NCBI RefSeq assembly: GCF_026712205.1
Contig: NZ_JAPPUW010000025.1
Coordinates: forward strand, 1 to 61,258
DNA length: 61,258 nt
Source: Pelomonas aquatica
GTDB lineage: Bacteria; Pseudomonadota; Gammaproteobacteria; Burkholderiales; Burkholderiaceae_C
Reading direction: 5' to 3'
Notes under the pieces: model-generated
Database searches by the model: none
The model's input: only the letters and a program-made list of their open reading frames with translations
What the model was told of the DNA's origin: nothing
Position numbers and translations under genes: made by a program
Shown here: positions 1 through 8,365 of the stretch, piece after piece
Layout of the letters: every line of letters starts with the position of its first letter
How positions within the stretch are numbered: the first letter of the stretch is position 1

Positions 1-163
1 GTGGTTGCGGCGGGGTCTTCTGCTCATACTCTCGTTCCTTTGTCGCCTCGCTCTCACGGGCCGATCAATGAACCGAGTTTCCACTCATCGCCGTGTTCAG
101 ATTTCCGGCACCAGCTCTGAGTGGTTCGCATGGCAGTCCTGCTCGTTGGGTTTGGCTGTGATG

Positions 164-589
164 TCAGCGAGGTGCTTTGTCGTCGGCCGGGTGTTCACAC
201 GTGCCGTCGCAAAGAGACGAAAAGGCCGTTGCGCAGGCCGAGGGGTCGCCGTTGCAGCAGTCGGACATCAGGTACTCCAGCAACCAGCGCATGCCCGCCA
301 TGCCTGCTCGGTAGACGACGGAGCGGCCCTGTCGGGAGCTAGTGACGAGCTGCGCACGGGCAAGGATCGCCAGATGGCCTGACGTAGTGTTCTGAGGGCA
401 CTGCAGCGCCGCGGCCACTTCGCCCACGGTCAGCCCGCAGGGCTCGTGGCTCACCAGCAGACGGAAAGTGGCCAGGCGGGTCTGCTGCCCCAGCGCAGCC
501 AGGGCGCCAAGGGCTCGCGCGCCGGAAGTGCCGAGATCCTCTGGCGCTGCAACAGAAGCTTCTGCAGATTCAAGGACTTCACTGCTCAT
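164..589 (-). CDS. arsR: ArsR/SmtB-family metalloregulator
   Basis: A 141-residue winged-helix repressor of the ArsR/SmtB family, expected to release its operator when it binds As(III) or a related thiophilic metal. The HTH covers roughly residues 45-90 (EVAAAL...SGHLAILARA). The C-terminal third is cysteine-rich (SDCCNGDPSAC near residue 110, plus SSLCDGTC), which is a plausible metalloid site. The start is the ATG at 589. It is divergent from the ars operon, with about 150 bp of shared intergenic DNA likely to hold both promoters. The family call is firm; the inducer is inferred from context. Confidence 0.85.
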   Translation of the reverse strand: MSSEVLESAEASVAAPEDLGTSGARALGALAALGQQTRLATFRLLVSHEPCGLTVGEVAAALQCPQNTTSGHLAILARAQLVTSSRQGRSVVYRAGMAGMRWLLEYLMSDCCNGDPSACATAFSSLCDGTCEHPADDKAPR

Positions 590-740
590 GTAGCGACATA
601 TCGGGATACCTGGAGATATCGCTAGTTTTCCGTTCGCTTGTGACGGACGCGTGACAGATCCGTGAACCGAACGGCCTACGACGCCGCGGTGCGACCCGGT
701 CGGCTTTTCAAATCTACGTTATTTCCACTACAATCGAACA

Positions 741-1061
741 ATGGAAGAAAAAGACGTCGTGCGCCTGCTTGGGGCGCTTGCGCAGGAACACCGCCTCAGA
801 GTCTTCAGGGCTTTGGTGGTGACGGGGCCTGCCGGCCTCACACCCGGCGTGATCGCCGAGGGCACCGGGTTGGCGCCAGCCACGCTGTCGTTCCACCTGA
901 AGGAATTGGTGAACTCCGGCCTTGTGACCCAGGAGCGCCAAGGTCGCCACCTGATCTACCGGCCGTCTTTCGAGCACATGAACTCGCTGCTCGCCTACCT
1001 GACCCAGAACTGCTGCCAAGGCAAGGCCTGCCTCGAACCGGCGGCGGCGTGCGACTGCTGA
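741..1061 (+). CDS. arsR: ArsR arsenical-responsive repressor, first gene of ars operon
   Basis: A 106-residue ArsR-family repressor. The HTH (APATLSFHLKEL, around residues 52-63) is followed by a C-terminal NCCQGKAC segment (about residues 92-99), so the putative As(III) thiolates sit behind the winged helix as in the atypical ArsR subgroup. It leads a tightly packed operon with arsI, two arsC, the aquaporin gene and arsH. No clear Shine-Dalgarno precedes the ATG, and a TACAAT hexamer at 729-734 could be a -10 box, which would make the message nearly leaderless. It is a close relative of the repressor encoded at 4209-4526. Confidence 0.9.
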   Translation: MEEKDVVRLLGALAQEHRLRVFRALVVTGPAGLTPGVIAEGTGLAPATLSFHLKELVNSGLVTQERQGRHLIYRPSFEHMNSLLAYLTQNCCQGKACLEPAAACDC

Positions 1062-1072
1062 GCAGACCTCAG

Positions 1073-1543
1073 ATGAAACGCTTTCACGTACACCTGAACG
1101 TCGAGAACCTCGCCCAGAGCGTGGCCTTCTATTCCAAGCTTTTCGGTGCCGAGCCGACCCGCGTCGAGGCGGACTACGCAAAGTGGATGCTGGAAGACCC
1201 ACGCATCAATTTCGCGATCTCGACCCGCGGCAGCCAGGCAGGCATCGACCACCTGGGCTTCCAGGCCGACAGCGCCGAGGAACTGGCCGAGCTGAAGGCC
1301 CGCGCGCAGTCGGCTGACGTGGCGTTGCTCGATGAAGGGGCGACCAGCTGCTGCTACGCCGAGAGCGAAAAGCACTGGATCACCGACCCGCAGGGCATCG
1401 CCTGGGAGCACTTCCACACGCTGGGCAATATTCCTGTCTTCAGCGAGAAGCAGGATCCTGCTCCGGCGGCGAGTGCCTGTTGCGCGCCGCGCGGCAAGCC
1501 CATCGGCATTCCCGTGAAGTCGTCTTCTTCCTCTTGCTGCTGA
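1073..1543 (+). CDS. arsI: ArsI-type C-As bond lyase (vicinal oxygen chelate fold)
   Basis: A 156-residue glyoxalase/bleomycin-resistance-fold protein of the ArsI/CadI family. Members are Fe(II)-dependent dioxygenases that cleave the carbon-arsenic bond of trivalent methylated or aromatic arsenicals. Visible ligands match the family: His5, His60 and Glu112 for iron, and the vicinal pair Cys93-Cys94 (TSCCYA) that binds the trivalent arsenical. The protein continues into a tail with CCAPRG and a final SSCC, longer than needed for the fold. It lies 11 bp after arsR and 7 bp before arsC. CadI (cadmium-induced) is the alternative label; the vicinal Cys pair and the context favour ArsI. Confidence 0.88.
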   Translation: MKRFHVHLNVENLAQSVAFYSKLFGAEPTRVEADYAKWMLEDPRINFAISTRGSQAGIDHLGFQADSAEELAELKARAQSADVALLDEGATSCCYAESEKHWITDPQGIAWEHFHTLGNIPVFSEKQDPAPAASACCAPRGKPIGIPVKSSSSSCC

Positions 1544-1550
1544 GACCGCA

Positions 1551-2045
1551 ATGTCTGACCGCGCTTACAACGTTCTCTTCATCTGCACCGGCAACTCGGC
1601 GCGCTCTGTCATGGCCGAGGGCCTGTTGAATGGCTTGGCCAACGGCCGTTTCAAAGTCTACTCAGCCGGCAGTCATCCCAACGGCACGGTCAACCCGCTG
1701 GCCTTGCAGACGCTGGCCTCGCTGCATCTCCCCACTGAGGGCTATCGCAGCAAGAGCTGGGACGAATTCGCCAAGCCGGGTACGCCCATCATGGATTTCG
1801 TGTTCACCGTCTGCGACTCGGCCGCCGGCGAGGTGTGCCCCATCTGGCCGGGCCAGCCCATGACCGCCCATTGGGGAGTGACCGACCCCGGCCACGCGGA
1901 AGGCAGCGACGCTGTCAGGCTGCAGGCCTTCCTGGACGTCGCCATCACCCTCAAGCGCCGCATCGAATTGCTGCTGGCGTTGCCCATCGCCAAGCTGGAA
2001 CCCCTGGCCATCCAAGACGAAATCAAACAGATCGGCACTCGCTGA
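1551..2045 (+). CDS. arsC: Arsenate reductase, low-molecular-weight phosphatase fold (first copy)
   Basis: A 164-residue arsenate reductase of the LMW protein tyrosine phosphatase superfamily, reducing As(V) to As(III) in the cytoplasm. The P-loop CX5R is Cys12-Arg18 (CTGNSAR). The shuttle cysteines are probably Cys88 and Cys96 (VCDSAAGEVCP), and the general-acid loop is WGVTDP. It sits 7 bp after arsI and 8 bp before a second arsC of the same family. The two paralogues are clearly diverged, so this is not a recent tandem duplication. Confidence 0.93.
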   Translation: MSDRAYNVLFICTGNSARSVMAEGLLNGLANGRFKVYSAGSHPNGTVNPLALQTLASLHLPTEGYRSKSWDEFAKPGTPIMDFVFTVCDSAAGEVCPIWPGQPMTAHWGVTDPGHAEGSDAVRLQAFLDVAITLKRRIELLLALPIAKLEPLAIQDEIKQIGTR

Positions 2046-2053
2046 GCGCTCCC

Positions 2054-2557
2054 ATGACCACCCACGTCCTCATCCTCTGCACCCACAACTCCGCCCGCAG
2101 CGTCCTCAGCGAGGGCATGCTCAACCACTGGGCCCAGAAGCTCGACAAGGACGTCAAGGCGCATAGCGCTGGCAGCGCCCCGAGCGGTCGCATCAATCCG
2201 TTTGCCGTCGAAGCACTGCAGAACGCAGGGGTGGACACCAGCGGGTACTACAGCAAGAGCTGGGACCAGTTCAGCCAGGACGGCGCGCCACCGCTGTCCA
2301 TCGTCATCACCGTCTGCGACAGCGCCGCAGCTGAGCAGTGCCCGGTGTTCTTCGGCGGCAACGGCCAGCCGGTGAAGGTGCACTGGGGCTATCCCGACCC
2401 GTCCAACGCTGAGGGCGGCGACGAGGGCAAGCGCCGCGCTTTCGAGCTGACGCGCCAGGCCATCGGCTACCGCATGCTGCAACTCCTGCAGTTGCCCTTC
2501 GAGGACCTGAGCAAGGCTGAACTGCAGCAGGCCCTGGTCGAGATCTACAAGAGCTGA
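2054..2557 (+). CDS. arsC: Arsenate reductase, low-molecular-weight phosphatase fold (second copy)
   Basis: A 167-residue paralogue of the preceding gene. The P-loop is Cys9-Arg15 (CTHNSAR), the redox pair region is VCDSAAAEQCP and the acid loop is WGYPDP. It starts at the ATG at 2054, 8 bp after the previous stop, and ends 2 bp before the aquaporin gene, so the cluster is probably one transcript. Different P-loop neighbours (THN versus TGN) may mean different reductants, for example thioredoxin versus glutaredoxin/mycothiol-like systems. That split is inference. Confidence 0.93.
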   Translation: MTTHVLILCTHNSARSVLSEGMLNHWAQKLDKDVKAHSAGSAPSGRINPFAVEALQNAGVDTSGYYSKSWDQFSQDGAPPLSIVITVCDSAAAEQCPVFFGGNGQPVKVHWGYPDPSNAEGGDEGKRRAFELTRQAIGYRMLQLLQLPFEDLSKAELQQALVEIYKS

Positions 2558-2559
2558 GC

Positions 2560-3249
2560 ATGAGCCTGTCCCGCAAACTCCTCGCCGAAGGATTGGGCAC
2601 GGCGCTGCTGCTGGCCGTCGTGATCGGCTCTGGAATCATGGCCGAGCGCCTGTCCGGCGGCAATGTCGCCATCGCGTTGCTGGCCAACACGCTGGCTACC
2701 GTCGGCGGCCTCTACGTGTTGATCGAGGTCTTCGGCCCAATCAGCGGCGCGCACTTCAACCCCGCTGTTAGCGCCGTCATGGCTTGGCGCGGCGAGTTGC
2801 CCGTCGGCGCCCTCGTGCCCTACATCGCTGCCCAGCTCGTTGGCGCCATGTTGGGCGCGTGGCTCGTGCACGCCATGTTCGACATGAGCATCGTGCAGTT
2901 CTCCACCAAGCTGCGCACCGGCACCGGCCAGTGGATCGCCGAGGGCGTCGCCACCTTCGGCCTGCTGCTCGTCATCCTGCGCGCGCCGGCCGGCCGTGTC
3001 TCTGCGATGGTGGCGGCCTATATCGGCGCGGCCTACTGGTTCACGGCGTCAACCTCCTTCGCCAACCCGGCCGCCGTTTTCGGCCGCATGTTCAGCGACA
3101 GCTTCGCCGGCATCGCGCCCAGCAGCGCGCCGGGCTTTGTCGGCGCTCAATTGATCGGTGCGGCCGTGGCTGTAGTTGTCCATCAACTGCTGTCGGCACC
3201 GGCCACTGCGGCCGAGTCGACCGCCGCTGGCGAGGCCCGCCATGTCTGA
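2560..3249 (+). CDS. aqpS: Aquaporin/glycerol-facilitator family channel (AqpS-like, arsenite exit)
   Basis: A 229-residue MIP-family channel with six predicted membrane segments and both half-helix signature motifs (FNPAV near residue 66 and ANPAAV near residue 168). In some ars operons, such as that of Sinorhizobium, an aquaglyceroporin takes the place of ArsB or Acr3 and lets As(III) formed by ArsC flow out down its gradient. No arsenite pump lies in this operon, so the same role is inferred here. The stop overlaps the start of arsH by 8 bp. Confidence 0.9.
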   Translation: MSLSRKLLAEGLGTALLLAVVIGSGIMAERLSGGNVAIALLANTLATVGGLYVLIEVFGPISGAHFNPAVSAVMAWRGELPVGALVPYIAAQLVGAMLGAWLVHAMFDMSIVQFSTKLRTGTGQWIAEGVATFGLLLVILRAPAGRVSAMVAAYIGAAYWFTASTSFANPAAVFGRMFSDSFAGIAPSSAPGFVGAQLIGAAVAVVVHQLLSAPATAAESTAAGEARHV

Positions 3250-3973
3250 GCCACTGTTCCCCGACGCCACCTTCCCCGCGCTGCGAGCCGACCTATTCGA
3301 CGTGCCTACGCAGGAACGGCTGGCCGTCTCGGTGCCGCCGCAGCACCGCCCGCGCTTCTTGATGCTTTACGGCTCGCTGCGCGAGCGCTCCTACAGCCGG
3401 CTGCTGACCTTCGAGGCCGCCCGCCTGCTGGAGGCCATGGGCGCGGAGGTGCGCATTTTCAATCCCAGCGGCCTGCCGCTGCCCGACGACGCGCCAGACA
3501 CCCATCCCAAGGTGCTGGAGCTGCGCGAGCTGGCGGCGTGGTCCGAAGGCATGGTCTGGTGCTCACCCGAGCGACACGGCGCCATGACCGGCATCATGAA
3601 GGCGCAGATCGACTGGATTCCGTTGTCGTCCGGCTCCGTGCGGCCCACGCAAGGCAAGACGCTGGCCGTCATGCAGGTGTCCGGCGGCTCGCAGTCCTTC
3701 AACGCCGTCAACCAGATGCGCGTGCTGGGTCGCTGGATGCGCATGCTGACCATCCCCAACCAGTCTTCCGTGGCCAAGGCCTTCGCCGAGTTCACCGAAG
3801 ACGGTCGCATGAAGCCCTCGTCTTTCTACGACCGCGTCGTGGACGTGATGGAGGAGCTGTTCAAGTTCACGCTGCTGACCCGCGACCTCGGGCCCTATCT
3901 CGTGGACCGCTACAGCGAGCGTAAGGAGAGTGCCGAGGAACTGTCCAAGCGCGTGAACCAGCGCGCGATCTGA
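3242..3973 (+). CDS. arsH: ArsH organoarsenical oxidase (NADPH-dependent FMN reductase)
   Basis: A 243-residue flavodoxin-like protein of the ArsH family. It has the FMN-binding motif [10 protein letters not shown] (about residues 43-52), [10 protein letters not shown] near 113-122 and the [12 protein letters not shown] segment. ArsH uses NADPH and FMN to oxidise trivalent methyl- and aryl-arsenicals to less toxic pentavalent forms. With ArsI this gives the operon two routes against organoarsenicals. The ATG at 3242 overlaps the aquaporin reading frame, which suggests translational coupling. Confidence 0.95.
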   Translation: MSEPLFPDATFPALRADLFDVPTQERLAVSVPPQHRPRFLMLYGSLRERSYSRLLTFEAARLLEAMGAEVRIFNPSGLPLPDDAPDTHPKVLELRELAAWSEGMVWCSPERHGAMTGIMKAQIDWIPLSSGSVRPTQGKTLAVMQVSGGSQSFNAVNQMRVLGRWMRMLTIPNQSSVAKAFAEFTEDGRMKPSSFYDRVVDVMEELFKFTLLTRDLGPYLVDRYSERKESAEELSKRVNQRAI

Positions 3974-4208
3974 CACCCCACGGGGCCACGGCCCCGTTTC
4001 TCTGGCACAGGTAGTTGCTATTCACATCCAAATGCCCGAGTCCTCAGCTGGCAGCCTGCTGCGCGAAGTCGCCCGCATGTACACCCGCGCCCGGCGGGGC
4101 GTGGCGCGACGTGAGCTGGCGGCAGCCCGAGGTTGCAGATTTGGAGTGCAACGCATTGAAGTCGGCTGCCACGCCTCCGCTGGGGTGCCTTGACCCGCAG
4201 GACGTGAG

Positions 4209-4526
4209 CTACTCGACCTGGGGGCAGGCGTGCGACGACTGAGTTCCCTTGCGGCAGCTCTGGGTCAGATAGCTAACGACGGAGTCCATCCGGCCGCAGT
4301 CCGCGCGGTAGATCAGATTCCGGCTGGCACGCTGTTGAGTCACAAGGCCGGCGTTGACCAGTTCCTTGAGGTGAAAAGACAGCGTGGCCGGCGCCACTCC
4401 CAAAGCTTCATGAATCGCGCCAGGCGTCAATCCAGCGTCGCCGACCACCACCAGCGCGCGGAACACCTGTAGGCGCATCGGTTGCGCCAACGCAGCCAAC
4501 CCCTTGACGACATCAGCTTCTTCCAT
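4209..4526 (-). CDS. arsR: ArsR-family repressor divergent from the ADO-like gene
   Basis: A 105-residue ArsR-family protein close in sequence to the repressor at 741-1061; both share APATLSFHLKELVN in the recognition helix. The metal-site region differs: SCRKG replaces NCCQG, and a single Cys follows in SSHACPQ, so the thiolate geometry is changed. It is transcribed away from the ADO-like gene at 4850 across a 323 bp gap and is the obvious candidate to control that cluster. Recognition helices this similar suggest the two repressors may read overlapping operators. Confidence 0.9.
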   Translation of the reverse strand: MEEADVVKGLAALAQPMRLQVFRALVVVGDAGLTPGAIHEALGVAPATLSFHLKELVNAGLVTQQRASRNLIYRADCGRMDSVVSYLTQSCRKGTQSSHACPQVE

Positions 4527-4849
4527 ATTTCCGTCTTTATGGAATCAATTTGACATTGCAAGCACGCGTGAGGTGGCAGAAGTGCCGGAAATCTCCCCCT
4601 GAGATACGGGGGTAGACGCCGGTGAGAGTGGAGCGATCGGTGCGAACGCAGGTCGTGGTCCCGCGGCGCCGTTTCTCCCATGAGACAGCACCCATTTCTC
4701 AGATCTGAGTGCGTCCCGAAATCCATGATCTACACGCTTCCAGGTGCATAAGAACTAAGCAACTAGGGATGTGTGCAGAAGACGGCCTTGTCTATTATGA
4801 GCATGCATGCACACACCTGCACGCATTTTTATTTTTAACCGGAGCGGTC
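4527..4849 (+). promoter_or_regulatory. Divergent promoter/operator region between arsR and the ADO-like gene
   Basis: A 323 bp gene-free stretch. TTCCATA near 4521-4527 and TATGGAA near 4539-4545 form an imperfect dyad overlapping the arsR start and could be an ArsR operator. Before the ADO-like gene the DNA turns AT-rich (about 4820-4840), and GGAG at 4841-4844 sits 5 bp before the ATG. I cannot fix -35 and -10 boxes with confidence. No further open frame with support is seen here. Confidence 0.45.
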
Positions 4850-5725
4850 ATGGATGCAATGGCACAAACGCAGGGCGGGTCGCGAGACGCGGCTCTGCAA
4901 GCACTTTCCAGTTCGCGTGCAGAGCGGCACGGCAAGGACAAGCGGTACTTCGACCTGATGGCCTACATCGTGTCGAACACGATCTCTGGCGAGATCATGG
5001 CTGTCGAGAACTACTCGGAGATGGTCCCCATCATGGGCGACACCGAGGCCAAGATCGAGACGGTCAAGCAGGCCAACGAGGAGTCCAAGCACATTCGCAT
5101 GCTGGCGAGCCTGGGCAAGCGTCTGGACTACCCGGTCAAGACCGAGATCGTCGAGCCGCAGTGGAAGGCGATTCGCGGCCACTTCTCCTCCGCGGTCAAG
5201 AAGAAGGACCTGGCGGCCTGCCTGATCATCCAGGACCTGATGACCGAGACCATGGCCATCGTCTTGTACAAGACGCTCGGCCGCGACACGGACTCCGACA
5301 CCGCGCAGGTTGCCGGCCTGATCCTGTCCGACGAGATCGAGCACCTGGGTATCGGCGCCCGCCGCATCAAGGCCATGCTCGAGAAGGATCCCGAAACGGT
5401 GCACGACGCACTCGTTTGGGCGCATCACCGCGTGATGCCCGAGCTGTTCAGCATGATCAGCACGAGCTGCCACTCGCTGTGCGCCGAGCTGTCCGTCGAC
5501 TGCGGCGGCATCGGCCTCGACAGCATCGCCACGGACATCGAGAAGCTGCGTGTCGACGCCCTCGATGCCTACATGGAGACGCTGGATCTCGTCGGCTTTG
5601 ACCACAAGGTCACGATGCCGCTGATCGCCAGCATGTCCAGCTACGGCGTGCAACCCAAGGCGGACCTGCGTCTGCGCTCGGATGCGCCTTCGGCCTGCAG
5701 CACGCAAGCCGGCGCCTGCTGCTGA
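4850..5725 (+). CDS. ADO-like ferritin-fold diiron protein (aldehyde-deformylating oxygenase homologue)
   Basis: A 291-residue helical protein that aligns along its length with cyanobacterial aldehyde-deformylating oxygenase, which turns fatty aldehydes into alkanes. All six carboxylate/histidine iron ligands appear at the expected spacing: Glu48 (SGEIM), Glu78 and His81 (EESKH), Glu133 (MTETM), Glu162 and His165 (DEIEH). The segment LIIQDLMTET and the ending MSSYG also match the family. Extra features are an N-terminal extension and a tail ending CSTQAGACC. Placement in an ArsR-controlled operon with a matching acyl reductase-type gene at 7143 suggests an aldehyde pathway. Substrate and product are unknown, and another diiron oxygenase activity is possible. 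Confidence 0.8.
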   Translation: MDAMAQTQGGSRDAALQALSSSRAERHGKDKRYFDLMAYIVSNTISGEIMAVENYSEMVPIMGDTEAKIETVKQANEESKHIRMLASLGKRLDYPVKTEIVEPQWKAIRGHFSSAVKKKDLAACLIIQDLMTETMAIVLYKTLGRDTDSDTAQVAGLILSDEIEHLGIGARRIKAMLEKDPETVHDALVWAHHRVMPELFSMISTSCHSLCAELSVDCGGIGLDSIATDIEKLRVDALDAYMETLDLVGFDHKVTMPLIASMSSYGVQPKADLRLRSDAPSACSTQAGACC

Positions 5726-5758
5726 GTCGTCGAGCTAGACAGTAAATGAGGCGGCGCT

Positions 5759-6682
5759 ATGAATGACTTGAGAGCGATGCTCGAGTTCATCGTCTATGAA
5801 GGCGCAATCCTGGCGCTGCTCTTCTTCACCATCGCGTTCGCGGTTGCGATGCTCCAGCAAAGTCTGGGCAACAAGCTGAATGACGCGCTGGGGAAGACTT
5901 CGCTTGAAACAGGCACGGTGCTGGCGGCGACCGCCGGGGCAGTCACGCCGTTCTGTTCATGCTCGACCGTGCCTGTGCTGTCCGGCATGTTGCGGGCGAG
6001 GGTTCGCTTCGGCATTTGCTTCACCTTCCTGATCTCGTCGCCGGTGATCAACGAGGGCGTGCTGCTGGTGCTGCTGCGGGAGTTCTCGCTGGCGATTGCA
6101 GTCGTGTTCCTGCTGGTGGCCGGCCTGCTGTCGATCGCATTCGGCATCGCGCTGGATCGGCTTGGGTTTGCCAGGTTTCTGCGGCTTGCCGGGCCGGGCT
6201 TCGACATCGATGACGCCGTGAGGGTGAGTTCGCCAGGCGGGGCTCCGGCGACGCCGTGGGGCATGCGTGCGCGCTTCGCGGTCATGGCAGCGCTCAACGA
6301 GTTGCGCGCCTCAGGACCCTACCTCGCGGTTGGCATCGCGATCGGCGCCCTGATCTACGGCTATGTGCCGGAAGACGCCATCGCGCAACTGCAGCACCAG
6401 TTCCCCGGGCTGCTGCTAATCCTGGTGATGGCCATTGCGGGCCTGCCGTTCTACGTCAACGCGACCATGGTGATTCCGATTGCCGTGGCGCTGCTTGGCA
6501 AGGGCGTCGCCATCGGCCCCGTCGCTGCTTTCCTGGTGTCCGCCGCGGGCACCAGCATCCCCGAAATGATCCTGCTGACGAAGCTCTTCCGCGCTCCGTT
6601 GGTGGTGTCGCACGTGGTCGCCATCGTCGTATCGGCCACGGTCATCGGCGTCGTCCTCGAGTGGGCGTCGCGGTTCATTTAA
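5759..6682 (+). CDS. ArsP-like / DUF318 permease
   Basis: A 307-residue membrane protein with about eight predicted helices and the signature TPFCSCSTVP at residues 63-72 (Cys66, Cys68), typical of the ArsP/UPF0718 permease family. A paired second half-motif, FYVNATMVIPIAVAL, lies near residue 229. ArsP exports trivalent organoarsenicals such as methylarsenite and roxarsone(III). The neighbouring ADO-like and ArsD-like genes fit export of an arsenic-containing or thiol-reactive compound, but the substrate here is inferred. It begins 33 bp after the ADO-like gene. Confidence 0.8.
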   Translation: MNDLRAMLEFIVYEGAILALLFFTIAFAVAMLQQSLGNKLNDALGKTSLETGTVLAATAGAVTPFCSCSTVPVLSGMLRARVRFGICFTFLISSPVINEGVLLVLLREFSLAIAVVFLLVAGLLSIAFGIALDRLGFARFLRLAGPGFDIDDAVRVSSPGGAPATPWGMRARFAVMAALNELRASGPYLAVGIAIGALIYGYVPEDAIAQLQHQFPGLLLILVMAIAGLPFYVNATMVIPIAVALLGKGVAIGPVAAFLVSAAGTSIPEMILLTKLFRAPLVVSHVVAIVVSATVIGVVLEWASRFI

Positions 6683-6696
6683 CAAAGGAGACGAAG

Positions 6697-7140
6697 GTGT
6701 TCAACCCCAGCAATCTGCTCAAGATGATCTTGCCCTGCTGCGCAACCGGATCGTCTGACCCCGGAGCGATGAAGGCCCTGCTCGACAAGAACAACATCGG
6801 CATCCTTTCTGCCGCCTGCTGCGACTCGACCGCAGGCGCCAAAGACGAGGGCTTGAAGAAGAGCCTGCGGGAGGCGATGGAGAAGTCGGGCGACAACCGC
6901 GCCGTCATCGTCGACACGATCACCAGCGCCCAGCAGCAGTTGCGCAGCCTTGAAGCACAAGCCGACCCCGGCCAGAAGCAGCTGATCCAAAGCGTGGTCA
7001 CGCTGTTCCAAGCCAACGGCCTCTCGATCTTTCCGCTCCTGATCATCAACGGTCGCGTCGCCTTCTATGGCGGCATCCCGACCGCGGAAATGATTCAAGA
7101 GCGCCTTGAAAAACAACCCTTGACCGCATTGGGTGCCTGA
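6697..7140 (+). CDS. ArsD-like thioredoxin-fold protein with two vicinal Cys pairs
   Basis: A 147-residue protein starting at a GTG with an AAAGGAG ribosome site 7 bp upstream. Vicinal cysteines stand at Cys14-Cys15 (LPCCATG) and Cys41-Cys42 (AACCDS), and the end (IFPLLIINGRVAFYGGIPTA) matches the cis-Pro strand and last helix of ArsD-type thioredoxin folds. ArsD hands As(III) to the ArsA ATPase, but no arsA is present, so here it may pass metalloid or an organoarsenical to the permease just upstream. Compared with classical ArsD (about 120 residues), it has an added helical insert near residues 50-90. Confidence 0.6.
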   Translation: MFNPSNLLKMILPCCATGSSDPGAMKALLDKNNIGILSAACCDSTAGAKDEGLKKSLREAMEKSGDNRAVIVDTITSAQQQLRSLEAQADPGQKQLIQSVVTLFQANGLSIFPLLIINGRVAFYGGIPTAEMIQERLEKQPLTALGA

Positions 7141-7142
7141 CC

Positions 7143-8354
7143 ATGGACAAGACACTGCGCGCCGTGCCCTTTACGGCCAGCCACATCCTCGTGACCGGCG
7201 CGACCGGCTACATGGGTGCACTGATCGTTGCCTCGTTGTTGCGCGATACGGCAGCGCAGGTCACTTGCCTCACGCGGTCCATGCATGACCGCCAGGCACT
7301 GCTCGAGCCCATCATCGAAGAATGGATGGCGCAAGGCCCGGAGCCCTGGACGCCCGAAGTGGCCCAGCGCATCGCGCAAATCCAACTGCCTGCCGATCTC
7401 GCCGACGTGCCCGACCTCGGGCCGCAGCTGGACGGTGTCGACGAGATCATCCATTGCGCGGGCTGCCTGGACTACTACGACCTGCCCAAGCTGCAGGAGG
7501 TCAACGTTGCCTACACCGCGCACCTGCTGATCCTGGCAAGGCATCTGACCTTGAAGCGCTTCGTCTACATCTCGACGGCGTATTCGTCGGGCTATCAGCC
7601 TCACATCACCGCCGAAGCGCAACTGCCCGACCCGCCGGCCGATCCGACGCAATACACGCGCACCAAGCGCGACGCCGAGCGGCTGGTCGCCGCGAGCGGC
7701 GTGCCTTTCCTGATCATCCGCCCGTCCATCCTCATCGGCAGCAGCACCACGGGCCGCTACAGCGGCAAGCGCTACGGTCTGTACCAGCAGTGGATGGGGC
7801 TCGAGCGCCTGGCATGCGATCGCTATCACGCCGAGTTCCACACCGTCGCGCCCGAACTGCCCTTGAATGTCCTTCATCAGGACGCCTTCTGCGACGCATT
7901 TAAGGACGCCTATCACTGGCTGCCCAACGGCGCTTGGATGAATCTCGTGTCCAACCCGCAGACCTCGCCATCGATGCGAGACCTCTGGGACATGTGGTTC
8001 GAGGTCACGCGCCCGCAGACCATTTACTACTACGCCGGCTTCGACGACGTGCCGTTCAAGGCGATCCCGACCCGGCAGCGCGCCTACCTGACCTTCGCCC
8101 AGGTCAATCTGGAAATCGCCTCGCATCACTGGCAGTTCGAGACGCAGTGGCTGGATCTGCTGAAGGCCGCTGGGCTGCAGTTCGCCGACGCGACGGTGGA
8201 CTCGGTGCGGATCTGCCAGAACCGGTTCGTCCAGTCTTCCGAGCAAGTGGGCAAGTACCTGGCGGCGCACGGCGCGGAACTCGCTCCGCATCCGAAGGTC
8301 ATCGAGGTCCCCTCCGAAACAAAGGTGGCTGAGCGCGCGGTCGCGCACAGCTGA
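7143..8354 (+). CDS. Thioester/fatty-acyl reductase-type SDR (NAD_binding_4 family)
   Basis: A 403-residue extended short-chain dehydrogenase. It shows the nucleotide motif TGATGYMG (18-25), the active-site Tyr171-x3-Lys175 (YTRTK) and an upstream Ser/Thr in YISTAYSSG. This subgroup includes carboxylic/thioester reductase domains and the male-sterility-type acyl-CoA reductases, which release aldehydes from acyl thioesters. In one operon with an ADO homologue it would supply the aldehyde, echoing the cyanobacterial acyl reductase plus ADO alkane pathway. It is not a clear orthologue of cyanobacterial AAR, so the pairing is functional inference. It starts 2 bp after the ArsD-like gene. Confidence 0.72.
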   Translation: MDKTLRAVPFTASHILVTGATGYMGALIVASLLRDTAAQVTCLTRSMHDRQALLEPIIEEWMAQGPEPWTPEVAQRIAQIQLPADLADVPDLGPQLDGVDEIIHCAGCLDYYDLPKLQEVNVAYTAHLLILARHLTLKRFVYISTAYSSGYQPHITAEAQLPDPPADPTQYTRTKRDAERLVAASGVPFLIIRPSILIGSSTTGRYSGKRYGLYQQWMGLERLACDRYHAEFHTVAPELPLNVLHQDAFCDAFKDAYHWLPNGAWMNLVSNPQTSPSMRDLWDMWFEVTRPQTIYYYAGFDDVPFKAIPTRQRAYLTFAQVNLEIASHHWQFETQWLDLLKAAGLQFADATVDSVRICQNRFVQSSEQVGKYLAAHGAELAPHPKVIEVPSETKVAERAVAHS

Positions 8355-8365
8355 GAAGTGTTGCC

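Noticed and set aside
1-163. Gene at the 5' edge
   Set aside because: Several frames are open, but none has a start, ribosome site or family pattern; it may be the tail of something outside the window.
4015-4242. Short plus-strand frame between arsH and arsR
   Set aside because: No ribosome site, no family pattern, overlaps the arsR 3' end.
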